In this document: piece after piece, positions 1-13,307 of the stretch
Layout of the letters: each line of letters begins with the position of its first letter
How positions within the stretch are numbered: position 1 is the stretch's first letter
NCBI GenBank assembly: GCA_012295275.1
Contig: CM022677.1
Span: forward strand, 26,266,544-26,330,543
Origin: Chrysomallon squamiferum
Taxonomy: Eukaryota; Mollusca; Gastropoda; Neomphalida; Peltospiridae
Length of the DNA: 64,000 bases
Direction of reading: 5' to 3'
Position numbers and translations under genes: made by a program
The notes under the pieces: model-generated
What the model saw: only the letters and a program-made list of their open reading frames with translations
Told to the model about the DNA's origin: nothing
The model's database searches: none

Positions 1-668
1 TTTAATGTTATTATTTATTTCCATTTACTTTTTCATTTTCTTTTTCTTATTATTTTTGTTTTCTACTTTTTATTATTATTATTTCATCTTCCTTTTTTTG
101 TTGTTGTTGCTATTGTTATTTATTATTATATTTTATTTTATATATCATTTGTATGTAACACTGTGTGTTAGTTTTTAAATTCATTTGACTGAAAAACAAT
201 TAATTATAATTTAAAATAAATTTATATATAATTATATGTGGGTGTGTGTTTGTGTTTGTGTTTCTCTGTGTATTTATAGTTTTCTAGTTTTTATAAAAAC
301 TGTTGTAATTAAATTATTATTATTATTATTGTCAAAGAATCCACCCAATCAAACACTCTGCATTAATAACAATTTTGATAGTATTTTTTTCAGCATCTTG
401 TCAGACATTTTGAGTAAATGATCTAAAGTCAGCGCCTGATTCCAGACATACAAAAATTCCAGATATATAAAACTTGGAGGTTACCTTTAAAAAATATTAA
501 CTTCATCTGTAATGAATTTCATGATATAATTATTTTGATTTTGAAAACACTATTGTGTTGGTTCTGAAGATGATGCATAAATTGACAGCTGCCAATGTAT
601 TGTTTTTGTGTCCTTTGAAGACTGAATAACACACACACATATATTATTTTTTAATTATTTTTTTTCAG
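1..668. other. AT-rich intron-like sequence before unit A
   Basis: No coding exon is visible. From about 281 the sequence matches the stretch before the equivalent vWA exon of unit B (from 12,916) and the start of unit C (from 27,756), so it is intronic sequence inside a duplicated unit. The signal-peptide exon needed before 669 is not found here and probably lies upstream of the window. A sequence with an acceptor-like cag at 391-393 recurs near 13,028 and 27,918 but has early in-frame stops. Confidence 0.6.
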
Positions 669-995
669 CCTGTCCTTATGACATCATTTTCGTCATTGAT
701 GAATCTGAGCTGATGCGTTCTTCGGGATTCACAGTAAATGGAAAAATTGGGTTCAAAAGAATCAATGATCAAATCATAGCATATCTGCAAGAAATGTCCA
801 AGGCAAAGGTATTAGCCAAAGTAGGATACATTGGGATTGGATTAGACTTTTTGAATCGTAAAGCAGCTCGTGAGATTATTGCTCCCACTACTGACATTGA
901 AAAAGTTATAGAAGATATAAAGAAAATCACACATCAAGACATATCTTTGGTTTGGACTCAAGTAATGAAAAGTCTCCCCAGTCTAATTCCAAAAG
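669..995 (+). CDS. Unit A exon: vWA1, first half
   Basis: A cag acceptor ends at 668 and a gtaata donor starts at 996; 327 nt, phase 1-1. It encodes CPYDIIFVIDESELM and the N-terminal half of a vWA domain. The MIDAS motif is DESEL rather than DxSxS, so metal binding by this domain is doubtful. It matches exon 2 of the 38-kb gene in length class and sequence. Confidence 0.88.
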
Positions 996-3900
996 GTAAT
1001 ATTATATTGCTGTAGGAGAACCTGTCCTGAATTATTTTTTTAAATAGAGAGTCACACATTTAACATCACAAACTGATGTTTTATAATCAAAAGTATTATC
1101 AGGGCCTGTAAATGTACTTGGTTATTTTACTGTTTATGAAGGTTAAATTACAAAATGGAAATACATTTTCATCTCAGGAGGATATTTAGGAATAAATATT
1201 GAATCTAACTGTAATGGAATATTAAATTAAATCTCTTAGGAGAAAACCAAAGACAGTGCTAAGTGGAAAGACATCTGTGTAATATTTCTATGAAAGTAAA
1301 CAGATCTCATTAACTCAGAGCTTGAAAATGAAATTAGTGGTAGATTTTATTTATTTTTAAATTAAGTATTATTCACAAATCATTGTAGAAAGTAGAACAC
1401 TGTCATGAATTCTTCTTAAGTTCTAAAATAATGTTTTTGTTGTTTAATGATTTTTTAGGTTCAAATGTTGTTATAATGGCTGCCACAGAAGTTTCTTCTA
1501 GCAACAGGCAGGCTGTAAGCACCACAATTAATGGCATTGATGCTGAGTTTTATGCCATTGGTCTTCCATTCAAGGTAGTTCTGTCTAATGCAGGACTGCT
1601 ACCACTGACACATAATAAAAACGAAAATGTGAAAATTTTGACAACATTTGATGATACATCAATTATAAATCAGCTCAAACTGTTTTTGCCAACTAAGTGT
1701 CCCAAAGGTTAGTTTGATATATTATTATTATTTTCTTATATTGTTATTATTATTCTGTGGGAAGGAAATATTGTTATTCTTCTTGATTAGTTTTCATCTT
1801 TCTTGCTTGTCTAGTATAGAGAACCACACATACACACAACTATACATACGTATGCACATGTTTACATTCATATGAAAGTACATAAATATGTAAATTAAAT
1901 GGTAATTTAATATAATGTTCTTCTTATTTCATTTTTGAGCATTTAAGTATTAATTTGTTTTATTTTTATTTTTTACAACTATTTTTCAGCTGTTTCTGCA
2001 AGTAAGATAATTTTACTTTTTTTAATTACTCTTTAAATTTATACATATAAATCGTTTAAAAATGAATAGAGTTTTAGACAGTTCTTATTTCTTATTTAAG
2101 CTTTTTCATTCATTCATATAAATATTAAAAGATAAAATCCTTTGATAAATAAGTAATTAAATACTTTCTTCTTTTTTTATTTATTTAGTCTTTTTTTTTT
2201 TGACTGTATTTACATTTAGCAATGACTGCATCTTTTTGAATGTCAGTTTATAACAGTATTATTATTACTATTGTTGTTATTGCTATTATTGTTATTATTT
2301 ATGCTATGTAACTTCCAACCAGTAATCCTCATATTGTTCATTTATTGACAGTTTGTAGCAATGTCATGGATGTTGTTGTTGTTGTTGATGGCTCATTCAG
2401 CATTGGAGAAAGTACCTTTAACAACGAACTTAAAAACACCTTGATTGGCCTCACTGATAACCTGTTTGGTTTGGGCAGAGACTTGAAGATTGGATTAGTT
2501 CTCTACAGTCATCAAGTAGATGCTGTTATTGATCTGAACAGTAATAAAACAGAAATTAAATCAAACATTGCAAATTTCAAGTATCCTAATGGTGCAACAT
2601 GGACACACATTGGAATAAAAGCTGCCAGAGAGAATTTCATCAAACTAGGTAGAAAAAATTCTACAAAGGTATGTATTCATTGTGTTTCAGATGTATTTCT
2701 TAACCTTAACCTCTTAACCTTACAGCTTCATTCCATTATTTTCCATTATGAAAAAAGAATTCTTATCCTAATCTGACTAGCTTGGTGTGTACATTTTCAC
2801 ACTGATCCTGTTTCTCATTCTGAAAAATATGGAGTTAAATTACTTGTCATTTTGGTTGCAGAGCAAGAAATAGCCTACTGCTTCAATCAGTTTTAAATAA
2901 TGATATCTTAGGATGGAGACTCCAAGATGAATAATTTAATTATATAAAATATCATTTTAAAGCTTTGTCTCCTTTGATTCATTTTGCTGGGGTTTTCAGT
3001 TTTGATTAATCTTGGTACAGATTTTTTATTTTACTTTGTATTAATTTTACTTCTTTGATGTCATAGTACTCATTAATAGACACATATTTTATAATAATAA
3101 TAATAATAATCATCATCATGAGCATCATCATCATCCAGCAGAAATGGATATATAATGCCAGTTAATGTTATCTTTTTCAATTTTTAACAGCTGATGATAA
3201 TTATTACTGATGGTGAATCTACCAACCCACAACAAACAATTCAGGAAGCAGCATTGGCTAAACAGATGGATATAACTATATATGCTGTAGGAGTTGGACA
3301 AGCCACCCAGACTGAACTGAGAGCAATTGCATCGTCTCCAGCTCATGTATCGACAGCAGCAGACTATACTGTACTGGCAGCACAATTGAAAGAACTCACT
3401 AAGCTTTGTGCAGGCAAATCAACTTCTACATAAAATAAAATTATTACAGAGCTAGAATTCAAGCACAATTAAAAATAATTTAATTCTAATTTTTTATTTA
3501 TTTATTTATTGATTTATTGATTTATTCTTTTAATTTCATGCTTACAGTTGATGGTGCCTGGTCTGCATGGTCACTTCAGAGACTGGGTAGTTGTAGTGTA
3601 ACATGTGGTAGTGGCACTAGAATACGATTTGAGATAAGAACATGCACAAATCCTGCACCTAAGAATGGAGGCAAAGACTGCGGAACAGATGACAGGAGGA
3701 ATCTTCAAGAAGCATGTGAAACAAATGTCTTATGTCCAGGTAACAAGCAATAATTAAATGAAATATAATTTTTCTTTTAAACAAATTATAGACAGACATG
3801 TGGGCATGTTGTTTCTAATGTATTCTAAGATGACAATAAATAACAAGCTCTTGATTCTGAGTAAAATAATCTGAGGAATAAAATTATTTCTCTACCCCAA

Positions 3901-4904
3901 AAAGTGAAAATGACTGAAATAATTAAATGGCTAAAAAAAGTGTCTGATTAAGTTCTTAATGATTTGCTGAAACTTTAAGGCTAATGAATTACATTAGGTT
4001 TATTGATAATCACAATAGTAAAGCATTAAGTAACACATTTCTAAAGTTATGATATATATTTTATATTCCATTTATATAAAACTATTTTTTTTTACAAAAC
4101 CTTAACTTTTATTTACATAATTTTGTTTTAATGTTACATTAATATTTGCTATAATTGTTATTTGATTAAGATATTAATATATCTTGGGATTTATAATTCC
4201 TTTTATAGTCTGAACATATATTTAATTAAGAGAATAAAAGGTTTGGGCTGTTCACATATAACTATTGATATGTTTGAATGTTCCTCATATTTGAGAAAAA
4301 AATTATTTATTTTTTGTTTTATAGCCTGAGGTTCATGGTCAGCATTCAGTGCTGTTGCTTGCTTGTTTTTTATTTTTATTTATATATTTATTTATTTATT
4401 TATTTATTTGTTTATTTATTTATTTATTTTATTACTCAACAATTAATATAACTAATATATTTTTCTTTCTTGTTTCTTTCAATCTCTAACATCTGCCAGG
4501 AGTCAATGCAGGTAAGAATAAAAGATGTACACACACAAACACACACACACGTTTCATAGGCACACACAAGCACAAACATACGTACACATACACACAGAGA
4601 TACATACACATACATATATATATAGATAGATATTTCGATAGATATTTAGATAGATAGATAGATAGATATGCATATTATTGTCAGTAACATATATTTCTGT
4701 AATAATGCATAATAATGGATTAATTATAAATAATAAAATGATTTTTGTTTTTATTTTTCAGTATGTCAAAATGTAGTGCACGTTGAAATTGGTTTCACAG
4801 TCTATGTTTATCCAGATATTTGTCTGTTTTTATTAATTATTAAATATAAAATGGTTTTTTTCTTCAATCTTTCAGTATTTCAAAATGTAATTAACATATA
4901 ACTG

Positions 4905-4960
<56 letters not shown>

Positions 4961-5294
4961 TAGATGTTGTTTTAAAAACAATCTCTCTGTATGTCAAAAT
5001 GATAAGCACAGCTGCCATTCTGTACAAGAAAGGTATTTAAACAAATAGGTTAAAGAATTATAGGTTTGAATACAAATATTCTAAATTAACCCTTGATTAA
5101 TTACTTTTGAAGTTCTTGTTTTAAAACACTATTTTTTTATTTAATTATTTACATCTTTATTACATTCAGTTATTTATATTTATTAATTATCTACCAACTT
5201 AATCATGACCAATTTAGGTAACATAACACAAATAAATAAATAAATAAATAAATTATATTTTTCAAACAAAATTATATTTTTTTTAAAAGAAGTA

Positions 5295-5326
<32 letters not shown>

Positions 5327-8300
5327 TCACAGATATAAAATATGTGAAAAATCAAAATAATACAAAATTATATTAAATTTAATCAAAAATTTAAACATTC
5401 AGAAATAATACTTTTTTAGGCTCTGCTCCTTCCAAAATGAAGCCTATCTAAAAAATATTAAAAATAATAAATGGCACTTTTTTATTTTTTTGTGGCAGAA
5501 ACCTAAACATAAGAAATCAGATATAAATTAATTATATACTTACTCACATATTATTAAGACAAAAGACTTTAAAAATAGAAACACTCTTTAAATTAATTAG
5601 ATTAACAAAAAGTCTCTTCATGAAGTCTGCAGTTTCTGTGAGATTACGTTTTTAAGACAACAGTATTTACTTTTTTACTAACTAAAAATAATGTGTCTTG
5701 TGGTAAACTTAAATATTATTCATTTAGTTGATGGACAGTGGTCAGCTTGGACAAGACAGTCTGTTGGCACATGCCAGTCAAACTGTCGTAGAACTGTGAC
5801 ATTATATAGAACATGCACAAACCCTGCACCAGCAAATGGTGGTTCACAGTGTGTTGGAATTAATACTAACACAATCACAGAAGTCTGCACAGGAGGTTTA
5901 TGTAACAATAACAGAGGTGATTATTTAATTTATCATGGCAAATGACACACACTTAAACTAGTTGTATTACTCTGTTTCTATAACAAGAAATTAATCATTA
6001 ATTATAAATTAATTAATATCAACTAAAAGTTTTTTTTAACACAAACGTCTTAAAAATGGAAACACTCTCTAAACTAAATATATTAACAAAAAGTATTTTC
6101 TTGAACTCTGCAATGTGTGTGAGATTGCATTCTTAAGACAATTTTTATTTCTTTTTGCCCTGGCTACAAGAAATACAAATTGAATGTAATTTGGTAAAAT
6201 TATAGAATTATGTTTTTTGTATCAATCCATGACATTGCTATTTTACTAATAAATATAAAAACAATTATGAATGGTCTTGTTTAAGTTCAGTATTATTACT
6301 TTAGTGGATGGACAGTGGGCAGCTTGGACAAGACAAATTGTTGGCTATTGCCAGTCAGATTGTAAACGGTCTGTGATATTAATTAGATCATGCACAAATC
6401 CTGCACCATCAAATGGTGGGTCTCCATGTGCTGGAAGCTCTATTACCACTATCTCAGAAACTTGTTCTGGAGGTTCATGTATTGGCAGAGGTAATTGCTG
6501 TAGCGGAGAGAAGAAGCTTTCACATGCGCTTTGATGTATCTTACTAGTTTATGCTGACCCAGAATTAGTTGCTGAAAGATTATAAATTCTACATCTGAAG
6601 AACAATAACAGCTTTTCGAAATTAAATAAAAATTATTATTTTAATTAATTTTAACAAATAATAAAATCTGCAAATCTAAAAGTTTCATCATTAACATTTT
6701 GTTCTATTTTACATTTTTTGTTAATTTTACTAAAAGTAGTTAGAAATAGCTATAATATTAGAAAACTACTCATTTGAACTTTCTATAAATTATTTTTGCT
6801 GAACATTATTATACTAAACAAAATGCATTCAAGATAAGTTGTTGTTTTTTTTTGTTTGTTTGAGCTGTCATCTTTTGTCATCAAAGTCTGATAGATAATA
6901 AGTTAAAATTTGTTTTATGTTTAGTTCATGTAAATGACATGTTTTACCAATTCAAATCTGTAGTTGTGACATCATCATGTACTTGACTGAATGATAGTTG
7001 TCTTTTTTGACATTAGAAACGTTATTCATCAATTCTGAATGCTGTCATGTCACAATTACAGAAAAAAATGGCTCACATTTTTTGACATCATTCTTTTGTT
7101 CTTTATGCTTATTATTAATTATGGCAAAGAAAAGAGAAAAATATAATGTGTACAATTCAAGAAAGATTAGTATTATTATTGTTTTGTATTGTATTTTGTG
7201 TAACATTTTTGTTGTTGTTGTTGGGTTTTTTATAGTAAATTGAGAAATTCTGCTAGGATTGCAATTTCCCTCATTATCTTTGCTGTATAAACTGACAAGT
7301 TGCAAATTTATCTCATCTTATTATACATGAGGTATATTACTGCATAAAATTTTGTTGACTGTATATATCAAATAGGTTTTTTTTTTTTTTCTAAATAAAA
7401 TAAATTCTTCCTGTAATGTAAAAAACAAACATTTCATACTTACTATTTAAAACATGATTAATTACCATTTGTTAACAATTTATTCAGAAGAACTAATGAA
7501 TTAATTTTAGGGCAGGTTATGCTGATTTTGTAAACCCTTCACTATTTTAAAAGAAATGAGCTAATATTTGCTGAACAAAACTTTATTTACAGTGTATAAA
7601 TCTATTTTTGTAAAACAATTATATCTTATAAATCTATTTAATAAAAATGGTTTGATAATTTAAACAATAATTTCATTCATAAATTTTGATGAAGAAATTT
7701 ATATATGTATAAAAAAAAAGGTGCAAAATTATATGGGTTACTATAATGGGTTTTGGGCATTTTTTATTCTTATTTAATAACTTATCATGTATGTTTAAAA
7801 TCAAATTTTATTTCTTGAAACTCCAAGTAGAGGTACCATAAGCGATGACTTAAATAATTAAATTTAACACTTTGCTTTTCAATTGGTCAAAATGGTTTTA
7901 ATTGCTTTTTGTGATGCTCTTTAATAACTTGTTGATGATTTGAACATTCTGTTCGAAAAGCTTTAGTAAACCTATTTCTAACTGTATTAATTGAAAAAGA
8001 AGACAAAAAGATATAAATAAAATAATCTATGATTACTTGTAAATATTATTATTCATATTTTATTTACAATAAATGTTTAGGAAAGTAAATTCAGTTAAAT
8101 GTACTTCTGAATATCTGCAAAAGTGTAGTATATTTATTATTGGTTTTATTAAACAGTTACTTTTTGTAATAAAATAGTGCCAATCACTGAATTGTACCAA
8201 GGCTTCAGATGCTGGAGAGAAAAATTATTTATTTATTTGTTTATTTATTTATTGTTATTATTTGTCTGTTGTTTTTAGTGGATGGAGGATGGTCAGCTTG

Positions 8301-11300
8301 GACAAGACAAAATGTACAGACCTGTCAGTCAAACTGTCGCAGATCTGTGACATTAGTAAGAACTTGTACAAACCCAGCACCTGCTAATGGTGGAAGTCAG
8401 TGTACTGGAGATACCCAGACTACAACCACAGAAAGCTGCTCTGGTGGGCTCTGTGGTAGAGGTGAGAGTTTACATTCAGTTAAAAGTTCTACCAAAATCA
8501 CACACCTGATTGAGTTTAAAAAACAGTAAAAACAAAAGCCATTATTGTAATTGGACACACACATTTATAAAATCTGCACAGAATATTGACAGCCATTGAT
8601 GGATTCAAAAGAATGGTAAGGCAATCATCATTCTAAGCTTCACTGATGACACAGATCCTGGTGATACTTTGAGGTCCGGAACAGAAATCAGAACAAGGAA
8701 AAGCTGAGTCCCTGTTCTGTGCTTCTGCTGATTAAAGACCTTGTGTCTGGGGCAAAGTTGAGTTAAGGACCAATCAACCTGACTTTGAAGTGTACAGAAT
8801 GTTTTGTGTACCCATCATTGCTGAGAAAAACACAGTGGAGGAGATGTGACAGCTGCTACATGCAGGGAACTACTGGAAATATCAAACATTTCAGCTCTTT
8901 TATTATGTAACAGAGAATAAAATCAAAAAATCAAAATAAAGTGTAGTACAACTTTATGGCAAAGTTGATATACATCTTGAGAAATAGGAAACTAGAATGA
9001 GTTAGCTAAGAGCTCTGGTAATTGTGGATATGCTATTAAGTGAAAAGGTGAGATGAGCTGTATATACAGCATATTTATAGCTTCATTACTCTTAGTACAT
9101 TAAAAAAATAAAAAAGTAAAAGAAATGAAACTGAGATGACAACTAATGTAAGAAAGGTAGCTAAGTAAGCAACAAATACTACTACAGACAATTGCCCCCC
9201 TAGAAAAATAAGAAAAGAAAAATAGGAGAATCTTTATGGTGGTTTGGTGATGTAATGTGATATTTGGGGAACATTTCTAACACAGTCAAGCTAAAAGAGA
9301 AGAGAGAAGAGCAATGTGGTCGACTGACCTCAAAGAGTGGACTGGTCTCATCTTCACCCATGTTATTAAAACACCTGATGAATAAGAAGCGTGGAAAGAA
9401 TTGCATAATCAAAATCTATTATTCTATCACCCACATTGCACACAAGCTATGGGACAGATCAGTAGATCAACAGACAGAAAGAAAGACAAGTGAGAGAGCA
9501 ATAGACAGTTGACACATGGACACATGAACAGATAGACAGATCACTGCAGACATAAAAAAATTGTTTAATGAAACTGAACTTAAGTTTTTCTTATTTAATT
9601 ATACAGTTTGAAGTAATGAATATTGTTATTAAATAAACAACAACAATAACATCAACAATAAAATAATAATAAAATAGATGATATATAACTGGTAAAGATT
9701 TTCCCGTTTTTGTACATAATGTAATTTCTAATTTGTTTAGTGGATGGAGGATGGTCAGCTTGGACAAGACAAAATGAACAGACCTGTCAGTCAAACTGTC
9801 GCAGAACTGTGACATTAATAAGAACTTGTACAAACCCAGCACCTGCTAATGGTGGAAGTCAGTGTACTGGAGACAGCCAAACTACAATCACTGAAGGTTG
9901 CTCTGGTGGACTGTGTGGTAGAGGTGAGAGTTTACTTTCATTTGACTGACAACGATTAGAAAGACCCACATCAAATACTTAATGTTGCCTTGAAGAAACA
10001 CAAGTGTATTTTTTAAAACCATCATTAAACATTCAAAAAATATTTCTTTAAGAAAGTGATTTTTACTCTTCTCTTTTAGATATCAAGTAATTGAAGATAC
10101 AACAATAGAATTTAAGGTGGATTTTTGTTAGCATAAACAAATGAAATAAAATGAAAAATAAAAGTAAATAATACATATAAAAGATTTGCATTTTCACAAA
10201 TTAGATAAAATATTTTGTAATTTATTTAGTGGATGGAGGATGGTCAGCTTGGACAAGACAAAGTGTACAGACCTGTCAGTCAAACTGTCGCAGAACTGTG
10301 ACATTAGTAAGAACTTGTACAAACCCAGCACCTGCTAATGGTGGAAGTCAGTGTAGTGGAGACAGCCAAACTATAATCACTGAAGGTTGCTCTGGTGGAC
10401 TGTGTGGTAGAGGTGAGTGTTTACTTTCATTTGACTGACAATGATTAGAAAGACCCACATCAAATACTTAATGTTGCCTTGAAGAAACACAAGTGTATTT
10501 TTAAAAACCTTTGTTACAGATTCAAAAAATATTTCGTTAAGAAAGTGATTTTTACTCTTCTCTTTTAACTATCAAGTAATTGAAGATACAACAATAGAAT
10601 TTAAGGTGGATAAACAAATGAAATAAAAAAAAAAAAAAATTAATTAATATATATATAAAAGATTTGCATTTTCACAAATTAGATAAAATATTTTGTAATT
10701 TGTTTAGTGGATGGAGGATGGTCAGCTTGGACAAGACAAAGTGTACAGACCTGTCAGTCAAACTGTCGCAGAACTGTGACATTAGTAAGAACTTGTACAA
10801 ACCCAGCACCTGCTAATGGTGGAAGTCAGTGTACTGGAGATACCCAGACTACAACCACAGAAAGCTGTTCTGGCGGGCTGTGTGTAGGTGAGAGTTTATT
10901 TTCAATGAAAAGTAAATGCAAGATAATACAAGAGGCCACTGCTAGACAAATATTAACAGAGAATAACTAAACTTACAAAGTAACCTTCAAACAGTGTGAT
11001 TCAAACCTGTATTTGTTTATTTTGGGCCTTTGCTGCTTGTTTCATTTTGTTTTCATTTTCTTTTTCAAGCTTGTTGTTAAATTAATCATGATTATACAGT
11101 AACCGTTTAAAATAACAAATAATTTAGATATTTAAAAATTAAAATTAAACAAAGAAGTGCAAATTAAATAAAGAATAACTGAAAAAGACGGTTTATCAAA
11201 CAATGTTACTTATTGCAGTTTGTGTACCATTTTATCAGTCGTTAAAATTAAAATAATTAAATTTAGTATTGATAATTACAGAGTTCAGAATTCAAAAATG

Positions 11301-13259
11301 TAATGAATGCACTGTTAATAAATGTTATAAATGGATCAAGTATATTTTAATTATTTTTTTATGTACCAAAAAATTGTCTGCATGAATAATTTTATTACTT
11401 TATGTTTGTGTTGCCAACATAATCCCTGATTTTATATGCCAAGTCACTTAAGACAGCTGCTTTCTATGATGTTGATTATCATAACTGTTATTAATCATAA
11501 TTACTGTTGTTTTTATTACTTGAAAATTTTCAATTCTGTTTTATTAACTATTCATTTCACGGAAAACATAAGTATTTTTAAAACAAACTGAACTTTCATA
11601 TAATTTACTTTACATTCTTTTATTTCTTTATTGGCAACTAAATTTAAAAGAAAACGAAACAAAAAATTCATAATTTTTGTAGTGAATGGAGGATGGTCAG
11701 CTTGGACAAGACAAAATGTACAAACCTGTCAGTCAAACTGTCGCAGAACTGTGACATTAGTAAGAACTTGTTCAAACCCAGCACCTTCTAATGGTGGAAG
11801 TCAGTGTAGTGGAGACAGCCAAACTACAATCACAGAAAGCTGTTCTGGTGGACTGTGTGGTAGAGGTGAGAATTTATTTTCTGTGGAAATGTAAGTCAAA
11901 TTGTGGACTAAAAAATAATAGAAATAATTGCAAGAGCTCATTGAGTTTTAAATGTAATCTTTATAGTGTTATTAAAACAACCAGCCATTTCTTTCAATTA
12001 GAATGTTTTGTTTTGTTTGTTTAGTGGATGGAGGATGGTCAGCTTGGACAAGACAAAGTGTACAGACCTGTCAGACAAACTGTCGCAGATCTGTGACATT
12101 AGTAAGAACTTGTACAAACCCAGCACCTTCTAATGGTGGAAGTCAGTGTAGTGGAGACAGCCAAACTACAATCACTGAAGACTGTGCTGATGGACTGTGT
12201 GGTGGAGGTAAGTGTCTGCTGGTATCATTATCACAGTTTAAAAAAAAAAAATTTTGCCTTTTGTAATATAAGTGTTAATAATGACATATATTTATGAATC
12301 TTATACAGTTTAGACAAATACATTCAGGTACTTCTAATAATATTTAGACAAATAATTTTGTTTGTAGCAGAAACCATTAAAAAAGCAGAAGCTATTTTAG
12401 GTTCAAATTTCAGTTGCGTTTAATAATTTTTAAATTTAAGAATTTTGGATACCTCATGCATAATCTGTCTTATAGTGTGCTGTATATAACAACATTAATT
12501 CATGGATAATTCTGTATACCTCATCCATAACCTGTGTAATAATGTGTTCTGTATAATTTTAATTCATGTAAATACTTTTTTATCAGGACAAGCTATATGG
12601 TCAGCTTGGGTAAGGACTACAATAGGCAGATGTTCAAAACAGTGCTCAAGGGAAGTGACACGAACTAGAACGTGTCCTAGTGGTCAGAACTGCAATGGAC
12701 CTAGCACAGACAACATTTTTGAAGCATGCACAGGAGACGATTGTCCTTCTAAACGTAAGAAATTATTATTAACAAGAGATACACTTTCGATTTTTTTTTG
12801 GACTGGCCAATTAGGACACGCAAGCAACACTTTGAATGGCCTAGTACAATTTTGTTAATTTTGTTTTTAACTTAAAAACTTGTTACCATTTCATGTAAAC
12901 TATAATAATATCACTTTTCTAGTTTTAATAAAAACTGTTGTAATTAAATTATTATTATTATTATTGTCAAAGAATCCACCCAATCAAACACTCTGCATTA
13001 ATAACAATTCTGATAGTATTTTTTTCAGCATCTTGTCAGACATTTTGAGTAAATGATCTAAAGTCAGCGCCTGATTCCAGACATACAAAAATTCCAGATA
13101 TATAAAACTTGGAGGTTACCTTTAAAAAATATTAACTTCATCTGTAATGAATTTCATGATATAATTATTTTGATTTTGAAAACACTATTGTGTTGGTTCT
13201 GAAGATGATGCATAAATTGACAGCTGCCAATGTATTGTTTTTGTGTCCTTTGAAGATTG

Positions 13260-13307
<48 letters not shown>

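Noticed and set aside
391-420. An exon at 394 (and at about 13,030 and 27,920) after tttttttcag
   Set aside because: All phases have stops within a few codons and there is no donor; it is a conserved intron segment of the duplicated unit.
713-715. Internal ATG codons of the vWA and TSP1 exons as gene starts
   Set aside because: They fall inside conserved domains; exon boundaries with matching phases explain the sequence better.
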